Shown here: piece after piece, positions 20,701 through 31,212 of the stretch
How positions within the stretch are numbered: position 1 is the stretch's first letter
Layout of the letters: the number at the start of each line of letters is the position of its first letter
Source of the DNA: Chara braunii
Taxonomy: Eukaryota; Streptophyta; Charophyceae; Charales; Characeae
Reading direction: 5' to 3'
NCBI GenBank assembly: GCA_003427395.1
Contig: BFEA01000554.1
Coordinates: 203,969 to 242,645 of the forward strand
Length of the DNA stretch: 38,677 nt
Program-made: the position numbers and the translations under genes
The notes under the pieces: model-generated
Told to the model about the DNA's origin: nothing
Seen by the model: the letters and a program-made list of their open reading frames with translations, nothing else
The model's database searches: none

Positions 20701-22300
20701 TGAATGGATGAACAAGAATGAATATCCGAAGTTCCCTCTTACAGCTAGCACAACAACAGGTCCTCCATAGCCATGGCTTCCCTCCTTCTTCCTCCTCTCA
20801 AATGGCAAGGCTATGGCGGACTACTAAGGCCTCTGCCCTCTTGTGCAAGGGACAACACAAAGCAGCTATGTCGCTGCTCATCAGGCCGCCATGCCTGACT
20901 CTGCCTCGAGCTTTCTTGATGTGGTACTACCCCAACTGGGGCCTTCCAGATGCAGCGCCTATCAAGGTGATGAAGATGGTGTCCACCATAGCCAGGTAGG
21001 TACCTCGCCACTCTCCTCCTTCGCCCCCTTCTTCCTCCTCCTCAGGCTGGGCTGCTCTCCATAGCCAGGCTGAGCGCCCAGCTGCTCTCCTTCCTCCAGG
21101 CAGGTTTCCAAGTCCAGTGGTTGGCTCCAGCAATATGTCGCCAATCCTTGCACACTGCAAATGAGGAGGAGCTACTTGCACCTCCCGAAGATATAGCAGA
21201 CTACTTGCCTCTTGGGTGGTGACTTCCTAGGCCGCACAGCCTCCCAGCAACCAGTACCTCCTCCCTTTCGGAGGGAAACATCATTGCAGGCTCTGATATC
21301 GTCCGTACAGGCCGTAGACTCAGGCTACTTGGACTGGCACCGGCCTACCTCTAGCCTACTGCTACTGGGCCTCTAAAAATGCCAACTTGTTGTCTTCTTC
21401 TGCTCGACCTCGAGTACCTGACACTTCTAACTACTACTTGAGTGGTACCGGCCTACCTGCTACTTGAGTGTTTTTCCCGCTGCTCTAAGTGTCGAGGACC
21501 TATCCCCGCTACTTGAGTGTTTTTCCCGCTGCAACCCTCAAAGTGACGGCCACGGGTAAGTACCGGCCTTGCGGGGCCTCCAAACCAACAAGTACCCTTG
21601 CGGGTCACACACACCCTCAGGCCGACAAGCACTCAGACAGGCAGGCACGCACACAGACTTAGAAATCACAGCCAAATGCGGGAATCTCAGCAAGGCATAC
21701 ATTCCAGCGGCAAATCCCAGAAATCAGCAGTGTTCTCAGTCTCTGTTTTGGCGGGCGGTTACAAAGAAGTAAAACAAAAGCAAGGGGGGCACGCATAATA
21801 GAGCTGAACTATGGGTCTCCATCCAGTCACGGAGAGATACCCATCATAGAGCTGTCATGCAGAAGCTCCACATAGCATTCGTAGGCCACACTGTCAAAGG
21901 GTATGCATGGCTCTATAATATATGTATGTGGAGCTCATAACCGTCCTGATGCATTCCAAATGTTGGACTCCTCGAAATCCACTTGGTCCAGAAAGGTGTC
22001 CAAATGCATGGCTACAGAGCTGTAGCAGCTACAGTGTTAGAACAAAGAACCTACCCAGGTGTGGAGGAGGTCGAAGGCAATAGATAGCCACTTCCTCATC
22101 CTATTGTATAGGTTTCGGGTCCCTTTCTGTGAGCATGTCTCTGGGCAGATGCTGGTCACGACCTGAGCAGCGGGGGCTCGCCCCAGATCTGAGTGCACTT
22201 CTGTACTTCACTCTGTATGTCGCGCTAGAGTCCAGAACCCGAGACCTCTACTCAGGTGTAAGATTAGGCTGGGTCTATGTCAACGTGACCGCAGCTCCTG
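20701..22300. other. No recognised gene; a short direct repeat
   Basis: Frames here read as low-complexity Ser/Pro/Leu strings. A 25-base direct repeat containing CTACTTGAGTGTTTTTCCCG occurs at 21459-21483 and 21508-21532, 49 bases apart. Around 21806-21850 ATGGGTCTCC and GGAGAGATACCCAT form a loose inverted repeat. ACCGGCCTACCT words recur at about 21341 and 21447. Confidence 0.4.
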
Positions 22301-22419
22301 GCAAGATCCAGGTCGCAGCAGGGTCCCAGGTATTGACAAGATCAGAGCTCCTAGCGCGATCCTAGGTCCCAAGGTGTAATTCCAGGTACACCAGGTACCT
22401 ACGATTGACAGATTCCAGG

Positions 22420-23105
22420 TAACAGAGGGATCCAGGTACCCAGTGCCATCCAGTGCGACCCCAGGTACTCAGCGCAATCGAGTGGAATCCCAGGTGCCCA
22501 GCACGATCCAGCGGGATCATGGATACCCACCTTCTTCCCTCGAGTACAGAGTACGGTCATTATAGCTGTGTTTAGACTGCAAGATACCCCAAATACAGCT
22601 ATAATTACCATACGTTGTATTCGGGGGAAGAAGGTAGCGCGACCCAATGGGATGCCAGCTACCCACCGCCATCCAGTGGTATCCCAGTCACCCAGTGCGA
22701 TCCTGTGGGATCCCAGATACCCAGCATGATCCAGTGAGTTCCTAGGGTACCCAGCGCGATCTGGTCAGATCCCAGCTACCCAGCGCGATCTGGTGAGATC
22801 CCAGGTACCCAGCGCGACCTGGTGAGATCCCAGGTACCCAGCGCGATGCGACCCAGTGGGATCCCAGGTACCCAGCACGATCCAGTGAGATATCACTGGA
22901 TAACTATGGTGATCCAGTGGGATCCCAGGTACCCGGGCATGATCCGGTGGGATCCCAGCTTCCCAGGTACCGGGCATGATCCGGTGGGATCCCAGGTACC
23001 GCAGCAGGATCCTGGGTGATCCCAGGTACCCAGCACGATCCATGGGATCCCACTGGATCACACGCACAATCCCGTGGGATCCCAGGTACCAGCATGATCC
23101 CTGCA
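22420..23105. repeat. 29-bp minisatellite array
   Basis: Imperfect tandem units have the consensus GATCCCAGGTACCCAGCGCG followed by ATCYRGTGA or ATCCAGTGG; several adjacent units are exactly 29 bases. Roughly twenty units are recognisable, with more decayed ones from about 22300. Each unit holds BamHI- and KpnI-type palindromes (GGGATCCC, GGTACC). The array is interrupted by a hairpin insertion at 22529-22635. It is non-coding although open in several frames. Confidence 0.9.
22529..22635. mobile_element. 107-bp foldback (MITE-like) insertion in the minisatellite
   Basis: Two 45-base arms (22529-22573 and 22591-22635) are inverted repeats matching at 38 of 45 positions, separated by a 17-base loop. 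The outermost ten bases (ACCTTCTTCC) and the block ATTATAGCTG match perfectly. The sequence is unrelated to the 29-bp units and interrupts one of them, as a small inserted inverted-repeat element would. No clear target-site duplication is visible. Confidence 0.65.
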
Positions 23106-23110
23106 CCCCT

Positions 23111-23430
23111 AAAGATCCCAGATATCACATTGCTCGTCCAGGTAGCTGGATGAGGATCTTGCTTCCACTGCACCCAACAATTGGGAATCGAATTTTCAAA
23201 AATGCCCTGGATTCATGGGAGGGACAGTCGAAAGTGAGGACACCAAAACCAAGTTGCAAACGATAGCATTAGCAGGAAAACAACCTTTCGCGTTTATCCC
23301 TGTGCAGTACCATTTATAACATAATAACAACTGTTATTGAAATTCAGCAAAGGTCTTAAGAAGTAACAAAACAATAGAAGTGTGCATCAGCCATGTCACT
23401 GCAACCAGCACACGAACAGTTGCTACTCGC
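23111..23430. other. No recognised gene, adjoining the assembly gap
   Basis: Unremarkable sequence between the minisatellite and the N gap. The 3' LTR of the large minus-strand gypsy element should lie on this side. Nothing here resembles the LTR at 32136-33264, so it is missing, deleted or lost in the gap. Confidence 0.4.
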
Positions 23431-23769
23431 NNNNNNNNNNNNNNNNNNNNNNNNNNNNNNNNNNNNNNNNNNNNNNNNNNNNNNNNNNNNNNNNNNNNNN
23501 NNNNNNNNNNNNNNNNNNNNNNNNNNNNNNNNNNNNNNNNNNNNNNNNNNNNNNNNNNNNNNNNNNNNNNNNNNNNNNNNNNNNNNNNNNNNNNNNNNNN
23601 NNNNNNNNNNNNNNNNNNNNNNNNNNNNNNNNNNNNNNNNNNNNNNNNNNNNNNNNNNNNNNNNNNNNNNNNNNNNNNNNNNNNNNNNNNNNNNNNNNNN
23701 NNNNNNNNNNNNNNNNNNNNNNNNNNNNNNNNNNNNNNNNNNNNNNNNNNNNNNNNNNNNNNNNNNNNN
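23431..23769. other. Assembly gap (339 N)
   Basis: A run of N. It starts immediately after the chromodomain of the gypsy integrase (minus strand), so the end of pol is hidden. Confidence 0.99.
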
Positions 23770-25212
23770 CCTTCAGGTCAGCTTGTGAAATCCAGCTTGT
23801 GTCGTCAGGATCGCATTGTTTAAATGTAACTTTGTACTGCATTGGCTTGTTGCCATGCTTGCAATGAGTGAGAACGTGGTCGACCTCCTGGTGACCATCC
23901 ATTGAAGGAGGATCGTGTAACCATCTGCCCGGGAAGTCCGCTGCGGAGGTTGGAGTGTAGACCGCCAACTTTGAAGCGTGAAATATCGGGTGGACCGTCA
24001 AATGCGGGGGAATCTCGATGATGAAAGATGGACCCGCGGGGTCGTCGCTAGCTGCTGAAGTGACCTTCCATGGCCCAAACCACTTAGGGAGGAGTTTGCG
24101 CGAGACGTGCTGCTCGAGCGTGAATTCCTCGGAGGTGACCCAAACCGGGTCGCCAGCGCAGATTGGACATGGGATGCGACGCCGGTTCGCTTGCTGCTGC
24201 ATACAGACCTGAGCCTTTTGCATGTTTGCGCGGGCTTTGGCCAACAGTTCCCTGTACTTCCGTGTAGAACCAGGGGAGCAAGCGGCGTCAATATCGGCAG
24301 CCCGTGGAAGCAAAATGTCTGCGAAGATACGTCTTTTCCGTCCACCGTGATGCAACTCGAATGGAGTCACGCCAATCGCCAGGTGCACCGAAGTGTTGTA
24401 GGCGAACTCGATGTCGGGAAGGCGGTCAACCCACTCCTTCTGATCCGGGCGGATGAGTGTGCGGAGCATCATCTGCGCAATCTGGTGCGCATGTTCCACT
24501 TGCCCATCTGTTTGAGGATGTCGTGCGGAACTCGGTTTCATTCTGGTGCCGGATTCCGCCATGAGTGTCGTCCAAAAGGCTGACATGAAACGAGTGTCGC
24601 GGTCGCTGACGATGTCTTCCGGAACGTCGTGGTCGCAAAACCAGCCAGTATGCAAAAGTCGTGCGAACTCGGGAGCCGTCGCATGATACTTGCATGGAAG
24701 AAATCGAGCGTACTTGCTGAAACGGTCAACGACCGTGAGAATACCATCATGGCCAAGGCGAGCGCGAGGGAAAGGGTCGGTCACATCCATAGCAATGGAG
24801 AGACCTGGTTCCCGAGGAATCGACAATGGTTTCAGTTCGCCATACGGGAGCTGATGGCACCCTTTGTTCCGGTGGCAAACTGCACATAACTGAATGTACG
24901 GGTTGACGTCGCTGATGATGTCCGTCCAGTGAAATCGCTAGCGGAGTCATGCAAGTGTGCATGCGACGCCAAGGTGTCCCGCCAGCCGCGAATCGTGGTA
25001 TTCGCCAAGGAGGCGAGTGCGCAAGATGCGGTCTTGGGGAACAGACAACAAGTCCTTGCCTCGTGTATGGAGAAGAAAGTAGTCATCGACAATGCGATAA
25101 TTGCTTGCTGGCGGTTGATCCGATGATAAGTCCACGTAGAGTGTGGAGAATCCCGGATCCGACCTGTAGCCGTTCACAAAATGCTGTTGGAGGTTCTCGT
25201 CGAGGCCGAATG
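23770..25212 (-). pseudogene. Gypsy integrase with chromodomain; two premature stops
   Basis: The H2C2 zinc-binding part reads YHDSRLAGHLG, then CAVCHRNKG. Between these halves lie two in-frame stops, TGA and TAG, near 24938-24946. The core keeps the catalytic triad: MDVTDPFP (Asp near 24787), VSDRDTRF (Asp near 24604) and DGQVEHAHQ (Glu near 24496). The last two are 35 residues apart, the D,D35E spacing. A GPF/Y-like block, LLPKWFGPWKV, follows. The end, EVDHVLTHCKHGNKPMQYKV to DDTSWISQADLK, is a chromodomain. It would join element DNA to host DNA, with the chromodomain steering it to marked chromatin. The end is hidden in the gap. Confidence 0.9.
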
Positions 25213-25362
25213 TTTTTTTTTTTTTTTTTTTTTTTTTAAATGGGAACAAGGCTCCAATCTATTCTTGGGGAGCAACACGTGCTGGGAACCGGGCCGAGCG
25301 TCCCATATGGAAATTTACATACAATTTTGAAAAATTGAGATGCCGGGGCCATTACCCGACTT

Positions 25363-25853
25363 TAGCTCAGAAAAATTGGAGCTACTTAGAAAATAACCAC
25401 GACAAACTTCAGGATGTGAACAAAATTCAGAACTACTCAGAAACCCCCCCCATCCATCCACTTTACCTCACTCTGGCAAGACTTACTGCAGCAGAGTCAC
25501 CATCTCCGCTGCTGCTATACCCTATTCCCATCCTACCAGCTAGCCCCCTCACTAGTAGGACGCGTGATACCCCACCATCTCCTTCCCACTAACCTCGTTC
25601 TTTTTTAGCTCAAAAAGTTGGAACTACTTAGGAAATGACTACAACAGACTTTAAGAATAGGCAAGATTCAAAATCCAACTCAGAAGAAACCCCCCCATCA
25701 ACCCCTTGTACCACACTCCGGCAAGACTTACTGCAGCAGAGCCACCATCTCTACTGCTGCTATACCCTATTTCAATCCTACCAGCTAGCCCCCTCATTAG
25801 TAGGACGCATGATATCCCCCCATCGCCTTCTCCCACTCACCCCGGTTCTTTTT
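25363..25853. repeat. 243-bp tandem duplication
   Basis: Units 25363-25605 and 25606-25853 start TAGCTCA and share long blocks such as GGCAAGACTTACTGCAGCAG and TCCTACCAGCTAGCCCCCTC, with scattered substitutions and small indels. It lies inside the retroposon insert. Confidence 0.85.
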
Positions 25854-25974
25854 AGAATAGAACGTTCGGGTCGTAAAAGAAATTTCAAGCTCCCTAACAA
25901 GCCCTTCCAGAGTTCCTCAAAGTTGTCTTACTCCCTGCCGAGCTCTTCCAGGCCTCCACCCCCACTTTCTGCTG

Positions 25975-26665
25975 GGTTACAGGACAACACAACTCGCCCC
26001 AGCTCCGACCAGCGTCGTCCCAGCAACAAACCTTGGTTGTTCCGTGAGATACCCACCCCAAAGCATCCCCAGATCTCTCTACCAGACCTCACGCTCCCAT
26101 GTCAACAGGTTACAGGGCAACACCCCAGCACCGGCCAGCATCGTTTTGGCATCGAACAGCCGCATATCGCTGAGTATAACAACTTCAAAGTAGCATAGCG
26201 TAGGAAAAGTTGATAGAGGCCCCAGAATCCTAAACATTCTCAAATCCCCCTAACGGCCAACAGGATAGAATTTAAAAAGAGGGGGTCGAAACTAGAAATT
26301 AATGACCACTACCACTATCCTAAAATCCCCCTCTCAACAAGCGGACCGTCGGTCCCGGCTTTCAGTCCTCGTACCAGAACTCACCTGGTCTCACACCCCC
26401 TTCTGCTAGGGTAACAGGGCACCACAACCCTCCCCGGTACCGACCAACCTAGTTCTGACGGACAAGAAGTGCCTTCCCCCCTCGACAATTCCTTTAGCGG
26501 CAAACCCCTAAACAGGTTACAGGGTCCAAACCCCGGCGCCAATTATGTTGGACGATCTGGTTACGCCTTCCACCCTCGGCATAACTCCATAAACCTCAAG
26601 CTCCCCCTGGGTCACAGAGCAAAGCCCCAGCACCGGCCTATGTCGTCCCAGCATCGTCCTCCTGA
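25975..26665. repeat. Dispersed GGTTACAGGGCAACACC motif family
   Basis: Five diverged copies of a segment of about 50 bases (GGTTACAGGGCAACACCCCA, then GCACCGGCC and AGCATCGTCCCAGC) occur near 25976, 26108, 26408, 26517 and 26611. Spacing is irregular (about 90-300). They are within the retroposon insert and look like an old, decayed tandem family. Confidence 0.6.
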
Positions 26666-26740
26666 CCTACTCACCTTAACCGACCTTCTGTCTATTGAGA
26701 GTCCCCTTTCTTCTTTCCATCCTCGCATTCTAGTTCCCCC

Positions 26741-28280
26741 CCGGAGTGCACCAAGGCGCAAAGATCGGGTCTTCGCGAGAGAGCATCCGCTGCCTTGTTT
26801 GAGGAGCCCGGAATGTGCTTGGAGGTGACGTCGAACTGGTCGATGAAGTACATCCAGCGACCGATCGTGCTGCTCACCTTGTCTTGCATCTTGTAATATG
26901 TCAACGGATTGTTGTCCGTTGCCCACGTGAATCGCCGACGCCCGAGGAGAAAGTGACGTCAACACTTAAGTATGGTGACAAAAGCTAGCAGTTCCTTTTT
27001 CCTCGCATCATCAAGTGAATTGATGGGCGGCACCTTTTGGCTGAAGTACTCAACCGGATGCCAGTTTGTGTCGTCATGCTGTTCCAAAATCGTGCCAATG
27101 CCGTAACCAGAAGCATCCGTAGTCACTTTGGTAGGCAAGGTCGGGTCATAGATGCTTAAGACGGGAGCTTGAAGCAAAGTCGTCTTCAACGTGTGGATCG
27201 CATGTCGGGCTTCGTCGTTGAACTCGAAGGGCACCAAGGGGGACTGAAGTCGCGACAATGGTGCAGTGATCCATTGAAAACCTTTGACAAAGCGCATGTG
27301 ATATGATGCTAAGCCGAGAAAGGAGCGGACGTCGGTAGTGCACTTGAGGTTCGGCCAATCTTGCATGGCTTGTACTTTGTCCCCGAGCGGACGAATGCCT
27401 TGTGGCGTAACGTAAAGGCCTAAGTACCCCAACTCTTGCTGCGCAAACTCGCACTTGTCGCGGTTCACCTTGTTCTTGGCGATACGGAGCTGCTCCAAAA
27501 CGGCACGAAGGTGCTCGTCCAGCGACCGGTTATAAACCAAGATATCATCAAGGTAAATGAGTACGGTGCGGTCAGCAGGTCGCGGAATTCTGCCGTCTTG
27601 AAAGGGCCAGGGCATTGGTGAGACCGACAGGCATGGAAAGTCGCTTGGAAAGTAGCCGGGGCATTGGTGAGACCGACAGGCATGATGATCCACTCAAAGT
27701 GCCCATACAACGTCTTGAATGCGGTCTTGTACCAATCTCTTGGCTGGATCTCGATCTGGTGATATCTGGACTTGAGGTCGAGCTTCGAGAAGTACTTGGC
27801 GCCGCCTAGTCGCTCGAGAAGGTCATCGATCCGAGGGAGAGGGCCGGCGTTCTTGATCGTTTGCGCGTTAAGTTTCTGATAGTTGATGCACAAACGAAGG
27901 TCCTTGTTCTTCTTCCGGACGAAGAGAACGGGAGCACCGTATGGCGAACAACTAGGGCGAATCCAGCCCTTGGCCAAGAGGTCGTCTAGTTGTGCCCGAA
28001 GCACTTGAAGCTCCTCTTCACTCATGCGGTAGATACATCCGCGCGGAGGTACGGCGCCGTCCTCGAGAGTGATCCCGTGGCGTATGGGCCGATCTGGTAT
28101 TACTCCGGCGGGAGCTTGGAAGACATCCTCATAGTTGTCCAACAACTCAAGGATGCGTGGGTCCGACGTATCCGTCTTGGGCTGATCACCGGGTGGGAGG
28201 GCGTGAAGAAAACATATGCCCATTTCCTCGATGTCGTTCCGCCGGATGGATTGGCGAATGCTCGCCGCGGAGACCACATG
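26741..28280 (-). pseudogene. Gypsy reverse transcriptase and RNase H, frameshifted
   Basis: The first frame (28277 down to about 27690) has the RT blocks [51 protein letters not shown] (first catalytic Asp) and [20 protein letters not shown] local duplication then shifts the frame. The second frame has [20 protein letters not shown], where YLDD is the polymerase active site, followed by KVTTDASGYGIGTILEQ, the start of an RNase H domain. After another stop near 26959 come TDNNPLTYYKMQDKVSSTIG and HIPGSSNKAADALSRRPDL, the RNase H end. It copies RNA to DNA and degrades the RNA strand. Confidence 0.92.
27610..27684 (-). repeat. Frame-breaking direct repeat in RT
   Basis: A 26-base segment (GGGCATTGGTGAGACCGACA plus GGCATG) occurs at 27610-27635 and 27659-27684, 49 bases apart. 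Because 49 is not a multiple of three, this duplication accounts for the frameshift between the NAPATFQ block and the YLDD block. Confidence 0.8.
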
Positions 28281-28358
28281 ACAACCAATCGAAGGATGAG
28301 GAAGCGGTACCGTACATGGGACTAATTCGCCACGCCGATCACGAACGTGAACGGTGCG

Positions 28359-29180
28359 TCAATAGAAGTTCACCGGATGGTCTTCGCTTTGCAGCCACGA
28401 CATGCCTAAGATCATATCGAACTTAGTGTCCAATATGTCGAATGACACGACCTCGCATGCTAGCGGGGCAAAGTACACGGGCACCGAGTCAACGCATCGG
28501 TCGATTGACTTTTGCGTATGACCATCGGCTGACGTGACGTGCGTAGGCTGACTTTTCCTTCGAACGTGCGGGCCAAGCCCGGCGCGTGCCATGAAGTCTT
28601 GGCTGATGTAGTTGCGAGACGCTCCACAATCGATCAGGGCACTGCAGGTCGCCTTTCCGATCTGAATGCGGATGTAGAGGAGCGGCGCGTCGATGTCGAC
28701 GTACCATTGCGTTGCGTGCTCGCGGTCGATCTTCGCAAGATAATTACGGTGGTCAATAACCGCTACTCTGTCGTCCGTCGACGGAGGTGGTACTGCAGCA
28801 TGCAAGTATTCGCGCAAATGTGCCATCAAGGCGTTGCAATGCGGTGTTGGCAAAGAAACGGTGGAGGGAAGAGGCAACCATTGGAAGTCCTCAACCGTCA
28901 ACGGGTCGAGTTCCTCAAGACTCACCCAAGTTGACGGATCCTCCGATAGAGGGGCTGGCGAAGCAACCGGTTCGTTGGCCGACGACGGAACTACCGAGCA
29001 TGCGCTTGAATCTTGCACGTGGAGAGGCTGGTTCAATGGTGGGACCAGCTCGACAGCATAGTTCTCAAAATCGATACGAGAACTTGTGACTACCGCGTCA
29101 TCCCCGGATGTGAGAGAGACTGCTAGCAAGGCAGCCGACTCCGGCGGATTGGGAAGTGATGTCGTTGCACTTCTCGCGGA
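28359..29180 (-). pseudogene. Gypsy aspartic protease region with D-C-G active site
   Basis: The minus frame carries ATCSALIDCGASRNYISQDF, the retropepsin active-site segment, then SFDILDTKFDMILGMSWLQS, the second conserved block. The catalytic triplet is Asp-Cys-Gly (codons 28631-28623), where the family has Asp-Ser/Thr-Gly. Asp itself is kept. The N-terminal part is an acidic/Pro linker. It stops with TGA right after DHPVNFY. The same frame goes on with [15 protein letters not shown] toward the RT, and CGA to TGA by CpG deamination would explain the stop. Confidence 0.8.
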
Positions 29181-30927
29181 GCTCAGTTTCCCGAGCTTGG
29201 ACGCTTGACATTTTCCTTGTCCTTGCTGAGTCATGCGCTGGTGATGTGTGTTTGGTGCTGTTGCACCAAAAACAGCATCCCCATTTCTGTCGCAACTTAA
29301 ACATGTCTTCGGTAATGACGAACTTTGTCCATGGTGGCTGTCGTGCTCCATCCGCCGACGCTGGTTTTGCCTTTTGTTTTCCCCCTCGGGGTCTTGAGCG
29401 CTGTGGTGGTATCGCCGCCGCCACATCTCCGTCACTTGATGTAGACGCGGCTGCGTGGTCCTCACTAGGTCCTTGCTGGACTGCTGCTACTTGCGGCGTC
29501 CGCTAACCTTTGCCTTTCTCCACGTAACCAGGCTGTTGGCGGGCCTCGTTGGCCGCGCGCCGGTTACCTTGTATGAGCTCCCTTGCCTTTGAGATCATAT
29601 CATCAAAGGCCTCGTACTGGAATTCGCTGCCGATAGCAGCTGTCAAGGCGTCGCATGACCGAGCCTAGAATTCGGCCCGGATGGCGTCGAACGATAAGTT
29701 CAACTCCGGGGTGGCGATGAGTCTTTGCCACTCCGTCAGCCACTCCCGTGAAGGTTGCTGGCCTTGAAACATGCGGAAGATCTTGTTCAAGGCGTGACAC
29801 TTGTTGTTGTTGACCATGAACCAGGTCTTCCATTTCTTCTCGAATTCCTCGCACGTAATCTTGGTGTGGAGGGTGGCGATGGTGCATTCCAATGTGACCG
29901 CCATGTGCGTCATGAAGGCATGCGCCCCTCCAACGAGTTGGAGGTAGAGTGCGTCAAGCCGCCTCAGTGGTGGGGTGTGGTGTACGTCCGCCTCTGCGTT
30001 GAATGCCATCCACCATTGCAGCGGATCAGTCTTGTGGTAGTCGTCGAACTTCTCGATCTTGAAGTTCGGCATCTTCCATTCCTTGGCGACAGCAGCCGGT
30101 CGTTGTTGAACGCGGTCGCTGAGCGTCTGCAGCTGATTGTTGACTGTCGATGCTCCAGCAAACTTGCTGATGTCGCCGAGGGATGCGACCACGTGGTTGA
30201 TCCGCTCCTCGAGTTGCTTGGCCTGCGCGGCCAAGGCTGAGCTGCAGTCTGCCACTGTGCTGCCCGTCGACGCAGCTGCCGACAGTCGTGCCAACCCCGT
30301 GCTGACATCGGTCCGCAGCTGGTCGTTGATTGTCTGCTGCTGGCTGTTGGCGGCCTGTAGTGTGCTGATCTCGGCCTGCAGGGTAGCGATCTTCTTGTCC
30401 AGTGCTTTAAACGTTGTTTCGTGGCGGATGAAGACCTGCCGCATGGCCAGCAGTTCACGTTGCTGCCAATTGCACGTGTACAGCAGATTCTCCATCAAAA
30501 CTGTTGTGGCCTCCTTGTTTCTCTCTTCCTTGGTTGGCTCCTCTTGTTCTTCATTTGCTTGAAAGTGCTGCTGTTGGAGTATCCTCCGGTACGTGGTTTC
30601 TTCGTTGGCGAGCTCCATTGTAGCTTGATAACGAACTTGGTTCTGACTTGCCTCGGCCTGCTGTTGTTGCAACCGTGCGGCTGCTGCAGCTTCTGCTGCG
30701 GCCTGCTGACATGCTGCCTCTGCCTCTGCCAGCTGGCGTTGAATTTCCTGCTGGCGGGAGGCTTCCTCCTCTTCCCACTTGCTTAGTTCAGCTGCCGTGG
30801 TCTCTGAGTAGAGCTGGAGACGTTTGAGAAACACTAGTAGCGTTTCATCGGCCTGCTGAACTGGGATAGGAGGGGTAACCGGCCTCTTGGGGCTGGCTTG
30901 TGCATTGGCGTCAGCGGTAGCGGCCAT
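29098..30927 (-). pseudogene. Gypsy gag with long coiled coil, stops near the C-terminus
   Basis: The start at 30927 gives MAATADANAQASPKRPVTPP, then a long Gln/Ala/Glu-rich coiled coil (about residues 50-125), a second helical region (about 180-270), and a capsid-like domain: FKIEKFDDYHKTDPLQWWMA, HKITCEEFEKKWKTWFMV and REWLTEWQRLIATPELNLSF. TAG stops occur at 29665-29667 (after RAEF) and 29503-29505. The same frame continues to a knuckle-like CFWCNSTKHTSPAHD, in which the fourth ligand Cys is replaced by His. A further frameshift near 29150-29180 leads to protease. The start follows a motif array at 31050-31212. Confidence 0.85.
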
Positions 30928-31049
30928 GGTTGTGCGTCGCCTGCGCGGATCCGAGGGGCCCTAGGTCCCAGTTGGGGCTTGGTTCCTGTGGATCCGCGCT
31001 CCGCAAGCCGTTGACTGCGGCGCACTAAGACCTCTGGTCTTCGTCTGCT

Positions 31050-31212
31050 GCTGATATGTCACCGCTGAGGTGGCACCTGCTGATGTGGCACTGATGAGGT
31101 GGCCGCTGCTGAGGTGGCACTCGGCTGTCGTGGCACGCTGAGGTGGCACGCGGCTGATGTGGCAATCTGCCTTCATGGCCCGCTGCTGATGTGGCATAAT
31201 GCTGACGTGGCC
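31050..31212 (-). repeat. Array of TGCCACRTCAGC motifs upstream of gag
   Basis: About ten diverged copies, seen on the plus strand as GCTGATGTGGCAC, GCTGAGGTGGCAC or GCTGACGTGGCC, are spaced roughly 12-20 bases. On the coding strand they read TGCCACRTCAGC. The same motif array precedes gag in the plus-strand element (37384-37476). Some copies contain TGACGTGGCA, which fits the C-box/G-box hybrid bound by plant bZIP factors. A role in packaging, transcription or translation is unknown. Confidence 0.75.

Larger units (their letters stand above)
25213..26740 (-). mobile_element. Roughly 1.5-kb poly-A-ended retroposon inserted in the gypsy pol gene
   Basis: The gypsy protein breaks after RRPDLCALVHS (right edge near 26740) and resumes with FGLDENLQQHFV (left edge near 25212), a join expected to be direct in an intact element. 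The intervening DNA begins on the plus strand with T25 (25213-25237), i.e. ends with poly-A on the minus strand, as a retroposon copied by LINE machinery would. It has no RT of its own that I can see. It contains a 243-bp tandem duplication and a set of dispersed GTTACAGGG motifs. No target-site duplication is clear. Confidence 0.65.

Noticed and set aside
22420-23105. 29-bp units resembling a CRISPR repeat length
   Set aside because: Units are directly tandem with no unique spacers, the context is eukaryotic, and units vary freely. It is a minisatellite.
22822-23266. Open frames through the minisatellite on both strands
   Set aside because: Tandem repeats without stops stay open by chance; the product would be a repetitive Gly/Ser/Pro peptide with no domain.
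23380-23867. Plus-strand open frames spanning the N gap
   Set aside because: They are open only because N codons are not stops.
24107-24583. Plus-strand 158-codon frame opposite the integrase
   Set aside because: Shadow of the conserved minus-strand integrase, with no independent motif.
25635-26198. 187-codon plus-strand frame in the retroposon insert
   Set aside because: Ser/Pro-rich, built from repeated blocks with many indels between copies; no sign of selection on protein.
29755-30786. Leucine/cysteine-rich plus-strand frames, possible membrane proteins
   Set aside because: They are antisense shadows of the Gln/Glu-rich gag coiled coil, which gives Leu/Cys/Ser-rich frames on the opposite strand.
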